DNA from: Granulicella sibirica
Lineage (GTDB): Bacteria; Acidobacteriota; Terriglobia; Terriglobales; Acidobacteriaceae
Length of the DNA stretch: 64,000 nt
Assembly: GCF_004115155.1 (NCBI RefSeq)
Contig: NZ_RDSM01000005.1
Span: forward strand, 1-64,000
Reading direction: 5' to 3'
The notes below the pieces were generated by a model that was given only the letters and a program-made list of their open reading frames with translations, did not search any database and was not told where the DNA came from. A program made the translations under genes and the position numbers. This document shows, in pieces, positions 45,015-52,786 of this stretch (position 1 is the stretch's first letter; the number at the start of each line of letters is the position of its first letter).

Positions 45015-47561
45015 ATGCACAGCCTATCGAGACACGGGTTAGGCCACAAGTTCATGGCCGCTCTCTTTCTGTTGATTCTTTTCCTCGTGCCAGAGCTTCA
45101 GGCACAAGAGATGGTTGTTGGGGTAAACGTCGTCAATCCCCTCCGCGCCAGCCTGGCCGACCAGAACACCCTCCTTGGCCAACTCAAAGCTGCGCAGGTG
45201 CACGTGATCCGCTGCGGCATCTCGAATGACGATAAGGGCATTGACTTCGCTAAGCGTGCAGCTGCGGCAGGCATGCACATCCAGCTGATTATCGGTCCCG
45301 AGTATGCGCCCGGATCACCTTCGCGAGCCTATGATCCCGCTAAGTTCCCGTCCATGTGGGGCGGGCATCCACTGTCATCTGCCGACCCGGAACTCTCCAA
45401 GACGGCTTTTCAGCACCTCTTCGAGAGTCTCGATACAAACGGTATTGCGCTCGCAGGCGTCGAACTGGGCAACGAGATCAATTGGGCTGCTTTCAATCCG
45501 GAGTTTCCGCTGCCTGGCGAGGGAAAGATTCTCTCCCTCGATGATCTGACGCACAATCCCGAGGGCAAGCTAATCGCGAAGGGTTTTCTCCGATATATCG
45601 AGATACTCACTGCCCTCAAAGAGGTCCGCGACCACTCGCGGGTCAATAAGAACACGCCGATCATCTCCGCAGGCATGGTGGGCGCTGAGGACGGCGCAAA
45701 GCTCTACAACGATAAGAAGGAAGATATGGTCAGCCTTTCGGCGACCATCGCGTTTCTCCGCGTCCATGGCCTCGATTCGCTTGTCGATGCGTATGGGATT
45801 CATAGCTACCCCTCCAGCACTCAGCCGGGCAACGCGGTGGCCAAGGCGCAGCGTCTCGGTCGGCTCAACAGCGTGGATCTGGCCGAGTGCCGTGCCAAAG
45901 GAGCCAAAGATGGCAAGCCCTGCTGGATCACGGAATGGGGATTCCCGAACTCTGACCTGTCCTGCCCGGCGAAGGAAGCCAACCGCACCCTGCTCGTGGA
46001 AGAGTTGCGGGGAGACTTTGCCGTAGCCGTCGCGCAGCACCGCCTCGCTGGCATCGACTACTTTTCCTGGGACTCCGATCCATGGTCCAAAACGACGGAT
46101 GCCGACAGCGTCTACCGCTGCGGTGCGCTGACCGAGAGTGGCCAGCAGGCTGTTGCGCCAGAGGGACGCGAGAAAACTGCGGACCTTGGTTCTTCGATGA
46201 AGGTTCGCGTTGGCACACCGCTGGTGGCTCGCGGCCCGGCTCCAAACATCGCCGATGCCGCATTTACCGAGATTCAACTCCCCGACGGCCTCTTTCGCGG
46301 ATTTACCGCTGCCGGAACCACCTTCGCCATCGACGGCAAACACCCTTATGAAATGGAGGGCAAGGCAGCGACGGTGCTGAAGGCGGGGCCGCCAGGGACT
46401 TCCGATTCCTGCGGGCAATGGATCAACCATGTCGAGCTGCAAGGCAAGACGCTCTACGGCTGGGTACACAACGAAACAGCGTGCAACTACGCGAACGGCG
46501 GCCAAACCCACATGATGATGACGATCGGCACCTCGACCGACTACGGGCTTACATGGAAGATCCTGGGACCGATCATCCGGGGCACCGACCCGCCGGCCGC
46601 GAGAAAGGAGACCGGTGATAGCTGCATCATCGCGATCCGCGCGCCGGACGCCTACGATTACTCTTATTGTCTGCACAACGGCGGCCACTCCTGGGACGGC
46701 GGCTACACATTCATCGCGCGCGCGCCGGTCGCCGATCCTGGCCCGGGCAAGTGGAAGAAGTACTACAACGGAAGTTGGAGCGAACCCGGCGTGGACGGCA
46801 AGTCAAGTGCCATCAACGGCACCGGTTCCGGCTGGTGGACCACCACTGGAGAAATCATCGGCACCAACTGGGTCAAAGGCGGCATGGGGCTGGTCGCATC
46901 TACCGATCGCCTGCACTTCGCGCCTGTGCTGTCGCAGCCTCTCATGCTTCTTGAGCCGGGAGACTGGTCGCGCAAGAACGGCCTGGAACTTGTGTCGTAC
47001 GCCCAACTGATCGACGCCAGGACCGGTCTCAACCAGCTAGGCGATCATTGGCTGCTCACCTATATGTATCTCAACCCCGGCGAGAACTTCAGCAAGCGCT
47101 ATCTCGTCTTTCGCCCCGTGGATATCTCCTGGTCGCGCACGCTGGGCGAGCCGCAAGTGGGCGAGATGCTGACTCATTGGTACGACAAATCCCAGCATGA
47201 TCACTGGGCCACCACGGCGCCCGTGCCGGGGAATTGGGCCGCTTACGCCATGGTGGCTCCACTTGGATACATGATGACCGCGCCACCTGACTCCAAACAG
47301 GCCTCCGCGGAACTGGAAGAATGCGTCAGCCAAGGGTCCGGCCACCTGGACCACATCCTCATACAAAAAGGCATATGCGAATCCAAGGGCTACACGCGTC
47401 TGCGCAGCGCTGGCTTCGTCTTCTCTGCCGAGCAGCCTAATACGCAGCCACTATATCGCTGCTACTCGGACTCGGAGAAATCCCACTTCGCCGCCAACCA
47501 GGAAGACTGCAACGGCATGGGTAAGAACGAAGCACTCCTCGGCTACGACCTCAAGCAATAG
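45015..47561 (+). CDS. Secreted clan-A glycosidase-like multidomain protein
   Basis: An 848-residue exported protein (signal peptide about 1-31). A TIM-barrel domain (about 33-385) has the clan-A pattern of a strand-4 Asn-Glu, N153-E154 in VELGNEINW, and a strand-7 Glu307 in CWITEWGFPN. These are the expected acid/base and nucleophile of retaining beta-glycosidases of the GH39/GH79 kind. The middle part (about 440-690) resembles a BNR/sialidase-type beta-propeller (SCGQWINHVE, TDYGLTWKILGP). The C-terminus has two DUF5648-like units (THWYDKSQHDHWAT and LYRCYSDSEKSHFA). AAGGAG precedes the ATG. No operator of the neighbouring regulon was found, so it is a separate unit. Confidence 0.7.
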   Translation: MHSLSRHGLGHKFMAALFLLILFLVPELQAQEMVVGVNVVNPLRASLADQNTLLGQLKAAQVHVIRCGISNDDKGIDFAKRAAAAGMHIQLIIGPEYAPGSPSRAYDPAKFPSMWGGHPLSSADPELSKTAFQHLFESLDTNGIALAGVELGNEINWAAFNPEFPLPGEGKILSLDDLTHNPEGKLIAKGFLRYIEILTALKEVRDHSRVNKNTPIISAGMVGAEDGAKLYNDKKEDMVSLSATIAFLRVHGLDSLVDAYGIHSYPSSTQPGNAVAKAQRLGRLNSVDLAECRAKGAKDGKPCWITEWGFPNSDLSCPAKEANRTLLVEELRGDFAVAVAQHRLAGIDYFSWDSDPWSKTTDADSVYRCGALTESGQQAVAPEGREKTADLGSSMKVRVGTPLVARGPAPNIADAAFTEIQLPDGLFRGFTAAGTTFAIDGKHPYEMEGKAATVLKAGPPGTSDSCGQWINHVELQGKTLYGWVHNETACNYANGGQTHMMMTIGTSTDYGLTWKILGPIIRGTDPPAARKETGDSCIIAIRAPDAYDYSYCLHNGGHSWDGGYTFIARAPVADPGPGKWKKYYNGSWSEPGVDGKSSAINGTGSGWWTTTGEIIGTNWVKGGMGLVASTDRLHFAPVLSQPLMLLEPGDWSRKNGLELVSYAQLIDARTGLNQLGDHWLLTYMYLNPGENFSKRYLVFRPVDISWSRTLGEPQVGEMLTHWYDKSQHDHWATTAPVPGNWAAYAMVAPLGYMMTAPPDSKQASAELEECVSQGSGHLDHILIQKGICESKGYTRLRSAGFVFSAEQPNTQPLYRCYSDSEKSHFAANQEDCNGMGKNEALLGYDLKQ

Positions 47562-47689
47562 CCTCCACACCGAGCCCCAACCGTTCTCGCAGCCAATAGA
47601 AAGTGGCATATGTCGGTCTCGCGGCCATCTATTTCGACTGATGGCCCAACCGATCCATGCCAACGAGGGAACGACTTTAGAATGAGGAG

Positions 47690-47884
47690 ATGTTGCTACA
47701 CTCATGGTTCCTGTTGGCGATAACAGTCAGTACGGCAGAGTACACCGCGAGCGGGGTCAGGATGTCGGCTGATCTGAACCTACCCACCGATCTAGCCGGA
47801 CCACTGCATTGGAATGGAAAGAGTTACATTCTCAAGCCAGGGAGCAACCACTTCGACTTAGCATCACCGGCAGAGAAAGGATAA
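47690..47884 (+). pseudogene. Possible C-terminal remnant of a glycoside hydrolase
   Basis: A 64-codon frame whose second half (SADLNLPTDLAGPLHWNG, then SYILKPGSNHFDL) resembles the closing beta-sandwich of some acidobacterial glycosidases such as alpha-L-rhamnosidases. There is no matching upstream domain, so if real it is a decay fragment. The rest of the gap 47562-48170 shows no gene. Confidence 0.25.
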
Positions 47885-48170
47885 CCAAGGCGACCTACGC
47901 CTTCTTTGCAAAGTCACACGTCCTCATCTAGATGCTTACAAACAAAATAGCAAGCAGGACCCTATATGGGAGGCTACCATGGGCTCTCACGTGAGTCGGC
48001 TACGAGAGTTCAGAATGCCCGAAAGTAGCGTCAGAGCGCGCGAAAGTTCATTTATCTTCGGGCACTGCTGAAGGAACGAGACTACGTTGCTCCAAATCGG
48101 CGGGAGAACCAGTTTTGTCAAGGCTAGTGGCGGGAGGGCGGGAGAAGACCTAGTATTCTGATGAGTGACT

Positions 48171-49229
48171 ATGACATACCCCACAAATAATCTCAGAATC
48201 AAATCGAGCCGCATCGTTCTTCCTCCCATCTTTCTTGAAGAAGAGATGCCAATGACCGATAGCGCTTCGCGCACAGTCTTTGACGCGCGGCTCCAGATTG
48301 TCGATGTGCTCAATGGCAAGGACGATCGGCTGGTGGTTGTGGTGGGACCGTGCTCCATACATGATGTCGCCGCGGCACGCGAGTATGCAGGCTTGTTGAA
48401 GGGTGCGATTGCGGAGTTGTCGGACGAGCTGCTGATCGTGATGCGAGTCTATTTTGAGAAGCCGCGGACTACGCTGGGGTGGAAGGGGCTGATCAACGAT
48501 CCTTACTTCGATGAGTCGTTCCGAATAAGTGATGGGTTGAGGATTGCCCGAAAGCTGCTTCTGGACCTCGCGGAAATGAGAGTGCCCGCAGGGACGGAGT
48601 ACCTGGATATGATCTCACCGCAGTATGTCGCGGATCTGGTTAGCTGGGGAGCGATAGGGGCACGTACGACCGAAAGCCAGGTCCATCGGCAGCTGGCGTC
48701 AGGGTTGTCTTGCCCGGTGGGTTTCAAGAATGGGACGTCGGGGAACACGCAGATTGCGATAGAGGCGATCTTGTCGTCAAATCATCCGCATACATTTCTA
48801 GGGACTTCGGAGACGGGGCAGGCTTCGATCCTGCTGACCTCGGGAAATCCAGATTGCCACATGATCCTGCGGGGTGGCAGGCAGACGACGAACTTCGATG
48901 CGACGTCGGTTGAGGCGACGGCGGTGCAGATGGAGAAGGCGGGTGTGAAACCGCGGCTCATGATTGACGCGAGCCATGCGAACAGCGGGAAAGACTATCG
49001 TAAGCAAGGGTTGGTTTGCAGGGATGTTGCGAGACAGATTGCGGGCGGGGACCGGAGGATCATGGGAGTGATGATCGAGAGCAATCTGGTGGCGGGAGCC
49101 CAGACGTTGGGGAATGGTAAGCCACTCGTTTATGGACAGAGCATTACAGACGCGTGTATCGATTGGGCGGAAACAGAGGAGTTGTTGAAGGAGTTGGCGG
49201 GTGCGGTAGAGAAGAGGCATGCGAGGTAG
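48171..49229 (+). CDS. aroG: 3-deoxy-7-phosphoheptulonate (DAHP) synthase, class I
   Basis: A 352-residue first enzyme of the shikimate pathway, condensing phosphoenolpyruvate and erythrose-4-phosphate. Class I AroF/G/H blocks are intact: VVVGPCSIHD, RVYFEKPRTTLGWKGLINDP, PAGTEYLDMISPQY, SWGAIGARTTESQ, GFKNGTSGN, and the metal-binding DASHANSGKD near the C-terminus. The length is that of the E. coli isozymes, including an N-terminal extension of the feedback-controlled type. ATG at 48171 is taken; a GTG two codons earlier is possible, with no strong ribosome site for either. It stands alone and shows no link to the neighbours. Confidence 0.93.
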   Translation: MTYPTNNLRIKSSRIVLPPIFLEEEMPMTDSASRTVFDARLQIVDVLNGKDDRLVVVVGPCSIHDVAAAREYAGLLKGAIAELSDELLIVMRVYFEKPRTTLGWKGLINDPYFDESFRISDGLRIARKLLLDLAEMRVPAGTEYLDMISPQYVADLVSWGAIGARTTESQVHRQLASGLSCPVGFKNGTSGNTQIAIEAILSSNHPHTFLGTSETGQASILLTSGNPDCHMILRGGRQTTNFDATSVEATAVQMEKAGVKPRLMIDASHANSGKDYRKQGLVCRDVARQIAGGDRRIMGVMIESNLVAGAQTLGNGKPLVYGQSITDACIDWAETEELLKELAGAVEKRHAR

Positions 49230-49850
49230 GTTCGCGCTGCGCACAACGGGCACGGCCCTGTTTTCTGCAGGTCTTCCGTCCCATATCTCCGGACCGACGA
49301 ACTCTACCGACTCGTCTCTCCTTGGCCAATCGCATACCCGCAGTGAGACAGGCCCAGAGTAGACAAGATTCCATCACGCAGACTGGCGGCGAAGATGATA
49401 CCGTCAGCGCGGGTCGATTCGACACACATTTATCCCGATGATCGGCACAGCCCATCTGGCGCGGAATACTACCAGTGCATTTGTAAGGAAAATGTAAGGA
49501 TTCTGTAAGGAACAAAAATGCTCTACTTCTCCTAGTGCCAAGTAGGAGGAGGTCACGTATCTTTTCTTCGGTTTGCTTCAGCCACGGCCACACGCCCTAC
49601 TCGAAGCGTGAACCCGGCGAATTTGGGATCCAGACTGATTATCTGGAAGTCGAGGGCGAGACAGCCCCATCATATGTCTCCCTGCGGGCGATGGCTGACC
49701 CAATCACTAGTCAGCGAGCTAAGCAGCTCCGATGCCTCTCGTATTGGCCGGTATCGTCCCTCGAATCTGGAGATATAGGACGGCCTTGTTAGACACAGCC
49801 CCTGAGAGCACCTCCAACGAGTAATAGAACATGAATCCCCGGAGAGTCGC
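49230..49850. other. Intergenic with response-regulator-type repeats
   Basis: 621 bp between aroG and the DUF190 gene. The notable content is the triple TGTAAGGA repeat at 49482-49511. Two small hairpins (GCTGA..TCAGC and GAGCT-aagc-AGCTC) occur near 49691-49730. No supported gene; a frame from 49535 has an AGGAGG nearby but wrongly placed and no family match. Confidence 0.5.
49482..49511. promoter_or_regulatory. Three TGTAAGGA direct repeats at 11-bp spacing
   Basis: Identical octamers start at 49482, 49493 and 49504, exactly one helical turn apart, so they lie on one face of the DNA. This is the arrangement bound by OmpR/PhoB-family response regulators. It lies 340 bp upstream of the DUF190-TolC-HlyD-RND operon. 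No two-component gene is in the window. Confidence 0.65.
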
Positions 49851-50210
49851 ATGCTGCCAGTTGGACCGGCTATTAAAGTATCGATTTATCTCAACCAGGA
49901 CACTGGATCCAAGCACCGCTTTTTGCGTGACGAGATTCTCTATTTCCTCCAGGAAAGAGGAGTGGGCGCGGGAGGCGCAACGGTACTTCATTCCTACGCC
50001 GGATTCGGCTCTCACGGTCGACTGCATAAGATCGACGAGGGCGACGTCGCTGGGTTGCACCTTCCAGTGGTGATCTTCTTTGTAGAAGAAACAGGCAAGG
50101 TGAAAGCTCTTCTTCCCGCCCTTCTGGAAATGGTGACTGATGGGCTGATCGAGGCCCATCCTACCGAGATTCTGACGAGCATTGTTGGATCGGAGAGGGT
50201 GCTCGCCTAA
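49851..50210 (+). CDS. DUF190 family protein
   Basis: A 119-residue soluble protein of the DUF190 family: an AIKVSIYLNQD first strand, DEILYFLQERGVGAGGATVLHSYAGFGSHGRLHK, then LHLPVVIFFVEE and a helical LLPALLEMVTDGLIEAHP end. The fold is PII-like. The family often sits beside fluoride channels (crcB) but its role is not established. Its stop shares one base with the ATG of the TolC-like gene, so it is the first gene of the efflux operon; an association with RND export rather than a fluoride channel is less usual. Confidence 0.88.
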   Translation: MLPVGPAIKVSIYLNQDTGSKHRFLRDEILYFLQERGVGAGGATVLHSYAGFGSHGRLHKIDEGDVAGLHLPVVIFFVEETGKVKALLPALLEMVTDGLIEAHPTEILTSIVGSERVLA

Positions 50211-51526
50211 TGCCTTGGATCAAGACCCTAGCCGTTGCCTGCGCTCTCAGTCTCACTGTCGCTTCGTATGACATCCATGCGCAGGATGCCCAAACCCTGC
50301 CGTCTGCTACACCTCTGCCTCTATCGCAGGCGGAAGCTATTGCAATCGCGAATCAGCCCCGCATCATGGCCGCCCAACTCAGATCTCGCGCGGCGGCCGC
50401 GAGAGTCCATGAAGCACGATCGGCCTATTTTCCGGCCGTGGGCTTCAATGCCACAGGTGTGAGAGTCGCAGATACAGGAACCTCCACGGCAGCGGGCGCT
50501 TTGACCACATCTTCCATTTCCGATCACTTCGCATATGGCGGACAGATCACACAGCTTGTCACAGATTTCGGTCGTACCAGCGCTTTAGCTGCGAGTTCAA
50601 AGTTGAATTCACAAGCGCAAGAAGATTTCGCGACCCTGACGAAGGCCCAGGTCAGATGCAATGTGCGCGATGCGTACTATCAGGTCCTCGGCGCGGAAGC
50701 GGTTCTCCGCGCAGCAAGAGCCGCCCAATCCAACCGGCATCTTGTCGCTAGACAATTGAGCGCTCTCGCGCAAAACGAATTGCGCTCCACGGTGGATGTA
50801 AACTTCGCGGAAGTATTGGCCAGTGAGGCCGACCTTGCGGTCGTCCGAGCGCAAAGCGCTATGGCGCAACAGCGTGCACATCTTGCGACCGCCATGGGCG
50901 CCACCCAATCAATAAGCGCCCCGCTCATCGATCCTGTCACCCCTGACACTCTTCCTCTTGATCCTGATTCACTCGAGGCATTAGCCCAGAATCAACGCGC
51001 CGATCTGAATGCTGCGGAAGCGCAGCAGAAAGCGGCCCAGCAGATCGCGGCGGCGGAAAAACGGTCGGGCTATCCAACCCTCGGACTTGGTGGTGCAGCG
51101 GGTCAGATCCCATTCCACGATCACACCCTTCACGATAGCTATGCCGCAGCGGGTTTCAATCTCAGCATTCCAATCTTCAATGGTTGGCTCTTCGCCGCTC
51201 GCCGTGCTGAAGCTGAGTCCGAAGCCAATGCACGTGCGAGTGACGTCAAGGAGCTTCATCTTGAGATTACAGAGCAGGTACGGAACAACTGGCAGCGTGC
51301 CAACGAAGCTTTCCAGAGCCTCGATGTAACAGCAAGACTCGTGGTTCAGAGCAAAGAGGCATTGCATCTTGCTCAAGCACGCTACGATGCGGGCCTCGGG
51401 AGCATCGTCGAGTTGAACGAAGCGCAGGTGAACGAGACCTCTGCGGAAATCGCAGCCGCTGATGCGAACTACACCTACCTCTCCCGTAGGGCGGAACTCG
51501 ATTTCGCAGCAGGACTCTTGAATTGA
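50210..51526 (+). CDS. TolC family outer-membrane efflux protein
   Basis: A 438-residue outer-membrane channel subunit with a signal peptide (residues 1-25). The two OEP repeats are visible: LPLSQAEAIAIANQPRIMAAQLRSRAAAARVHEARSAYFP opens the first, and LEALAQNQRADLNAAEAQQKAAQQIAAAEKRSGYPTLGLGG the second. Long coiled-coil helices follow, with LHLAQARYDAGLGSIVELNEAQ near the end. It lacks an obvious lipobox. One-base overlap with DUF190 and close spacing to the HlyD-type gene make it part of one tripartite pump operon. Confidence 0.92.
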   Translation: MPWIKTLAVACALSLTVASYDIHAQDAQTLPSATPLPLSQAEAIAIANQPRIMAAQLRSRAAAARVHEARSAYFPAVGFNATGVRVADTGTSTAAGALTTSSISDHFAYGGQITQLVTDFGRTSALAASSKLNSQAQEDFATLTKAQVRCNVRDAYYQVLGAEAVLRAARAAQSNRHLVARQLSALAQNELRSTVDVNFAEVLASEADLAVVRAQSAMAQQRAHLATAMGATQSISAPLIDPVTPDTLPLDPDSLEALAQNQRADLNAAEAQQKAAQQIAAAEKRSGYPTLGLGGAAGQIPFHDHTLHDSYAAAGFNLSIPIFNGWLFAARRAEAESEANARASDVKELHLEITEQVRNNWQRANEAFQSLDVTARLVVQSKEALHLAQARYDAGLGSIVELNEAQVNETSAEIAAADANYTYLSRRAELDFAAGLLN

Positions 51527-51540
51527 AAGGACCACACGGT

Positions 51541-52758
51541 ATGGCAAACAAAGGGCGCGCGTTGGCGATCGGTCTGATGACTGCTTCCTGCGCCAGCATT
51601 CTGACATCCTGCAAATCGGCCCCGCTTCCGGTAGCTGAAGCCCCTACGGTGCCTGTGGCAGTGGTCGGGCCTGCAACACTTCAGAACAACGTCATTCTCT
51701 CTGCCGAATTTGCACCATTTCAGGACGTCGATGTGATGGCGAAGGTCGCCGGGTACGTGCGGAATATCAAAGTCGATATTGGTTCGCACGTGAGAGCGGG
51801 TGATGTTCTTGCCGTCCTTGAAGTGCCTGAAATACAAGATGAAATGCAGAAAGCGAAGGCTGGGGTTGCGGCGGCACAGGCAAACGTCGTCACCGCCCAA
51901 GCTGGGATCCAACGGGCGGAAGCCTCGGCAAATATCGCGCATCTCTCCTTCCAACGCATCAGTGACGTAGCAACAAAGAACAAAGGCTTGGTCCCACGCC
52001 AGGAGGTGGACGTCGCTCAGTCCAAAGATGCTGAGGCCGTGGCTCAACTCGCCAGCGCCAAGTCGGAACTACAAGCGGCACTGGAATCAAAGTCGGCTGC
52101 CGATTCGGAGTATGCCCGTGCAGGGGCCATGATGCAATACGCAACCATCTGCGCACCTTTCAACGGGATTGTGACCAAGCGTTACGCAAACACCGGCTCG
52201 ATGATCCAGGCCGGCATCTCATCGCAATCACAGGCCATGCCAGTGGTTCGGCTCGCTCAGTATGACGTGCTTCGCCTCACTCTCCCAGTGCCTGTGACAG
52301 ATGCCGCCGAGGTGAAAGACGGTCAATCGGTGGATGTAAACATCTCGAGTCCACCGCGCGCAATCCAAGGCAAAATTGCACGTTTCGCGGGATCGGTGCA
52401 GATGTCGACTCGGACGATGGACACACAAGTTGACGTTCCAAACGCGGACGGGAGCCTCCTCCCGGGCATGTACGCCCAGGTTCATCTCCATCTTGCAGCC
52501 CGTTCGAATGTGATGAGCGTCCCGGTCGATGCGGTGGACGGATTGGGGACCAGTGTCGAGCAGGCCTATGTAGTTCGTGATGGGATGGTTCATGTCGTTC
52601 AGGTGACCACGGGACTGCAGACCGCGACGCGACTCGAAGTTCTTTCCGGTCTTAAGCCCGGCGACCAAGTCATCGTCGGTCGTCATACCGGTCTTTCCGA
52701 AGGTCAGAAAGTTCAGACGCGAGCCGCAACCTACGAGAACGACGCGCCCCACACTTAG
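51541..52758 (+). CDS. RND efflux periplasmic adaptor (HlyD/AcrA family), lipoprotein
   Basis: A 405-residue membrane-fusion protein. A lipoprotein signal with lipobox LTSC (Cys near residue 24) is followed by a barrel-sandwich half (VMAKVAGYVRNIKVDIGSHVRAGDVLAVLEVPE), an alpha-hairpin (about 95-180), the second sandwich half (ICAPFNGIVTKRYANTGSMIQ), a beta-barrel and a membrane-proximal domain ending LKPGDQVIVGR. The ATG at 51541 has AAAGGA upstream; a TTG overlapping the TolC stop is a weaker start. Works with TolC and the RND pump, which is broken here. Confidence 0.92.
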   Translation: MANKGRALAIGLMTASCASILTSCKSAPLPVAEAPTVPVAVVGPATLQNNVILSAEFAPFQDVDVMAKVAGYVRNIKVDIGSHVRAGDVLAVLEVPEIQDEMQKAKAGVAAAQANVVTAQAGIQRAEASANIAHLSFQRISDVATKNKGLVPRQEVDVAQSKDAEAVAQLASAKSELQAALESKSAADSEYARAGAMMQYATICAPFNGIVTKRYANTGSMIQAGISSQSQAMPVVRLAQYDVLRLTLPVPVTDAAEVKDGQSVDVNISSPPRAIQGKIARFAGSVQMSTRTMDTQVDVPNADGSLLPGMYAQVHLHLAARSNVMSVPVDAVDGLGTSVEQAYVVRDGMVHVVQVTTGLQTATRLEVLSGLKPGDQVIVGRHTGLSEGQKVQTRAATYENDAPHT

Positions 52759-52786
52759 TTCCGTTTAGCCGAAAGAGTGAGGAAAG

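Noticed and set aside
44643..45229. Two overlapping small frames before the clan-A glycosidase gene
   Set aside because: They overlap each other and the well-supported glycosidase gene, and have no recognisable domain.
48115..48156. TTGTCA ... TAGTAT as a promoter for the DAHP synthase gene
   Set aside because: The spacing of about 30 bp is too long for a sigma-70 promoter.
49683..49745. Fluoride-riboswitch-like sequence before the DUF190 gene (GGCGATGG ... GATG-CCTCT)
   Set aside because: Several conserved-looking bases and the DUF190 context are suggestive, but the first stem is only about three pairs, the pseudoknot pairs poorly, and about ten extra bases lie between the helices. A covariance search with the crcB motif model would settle it.
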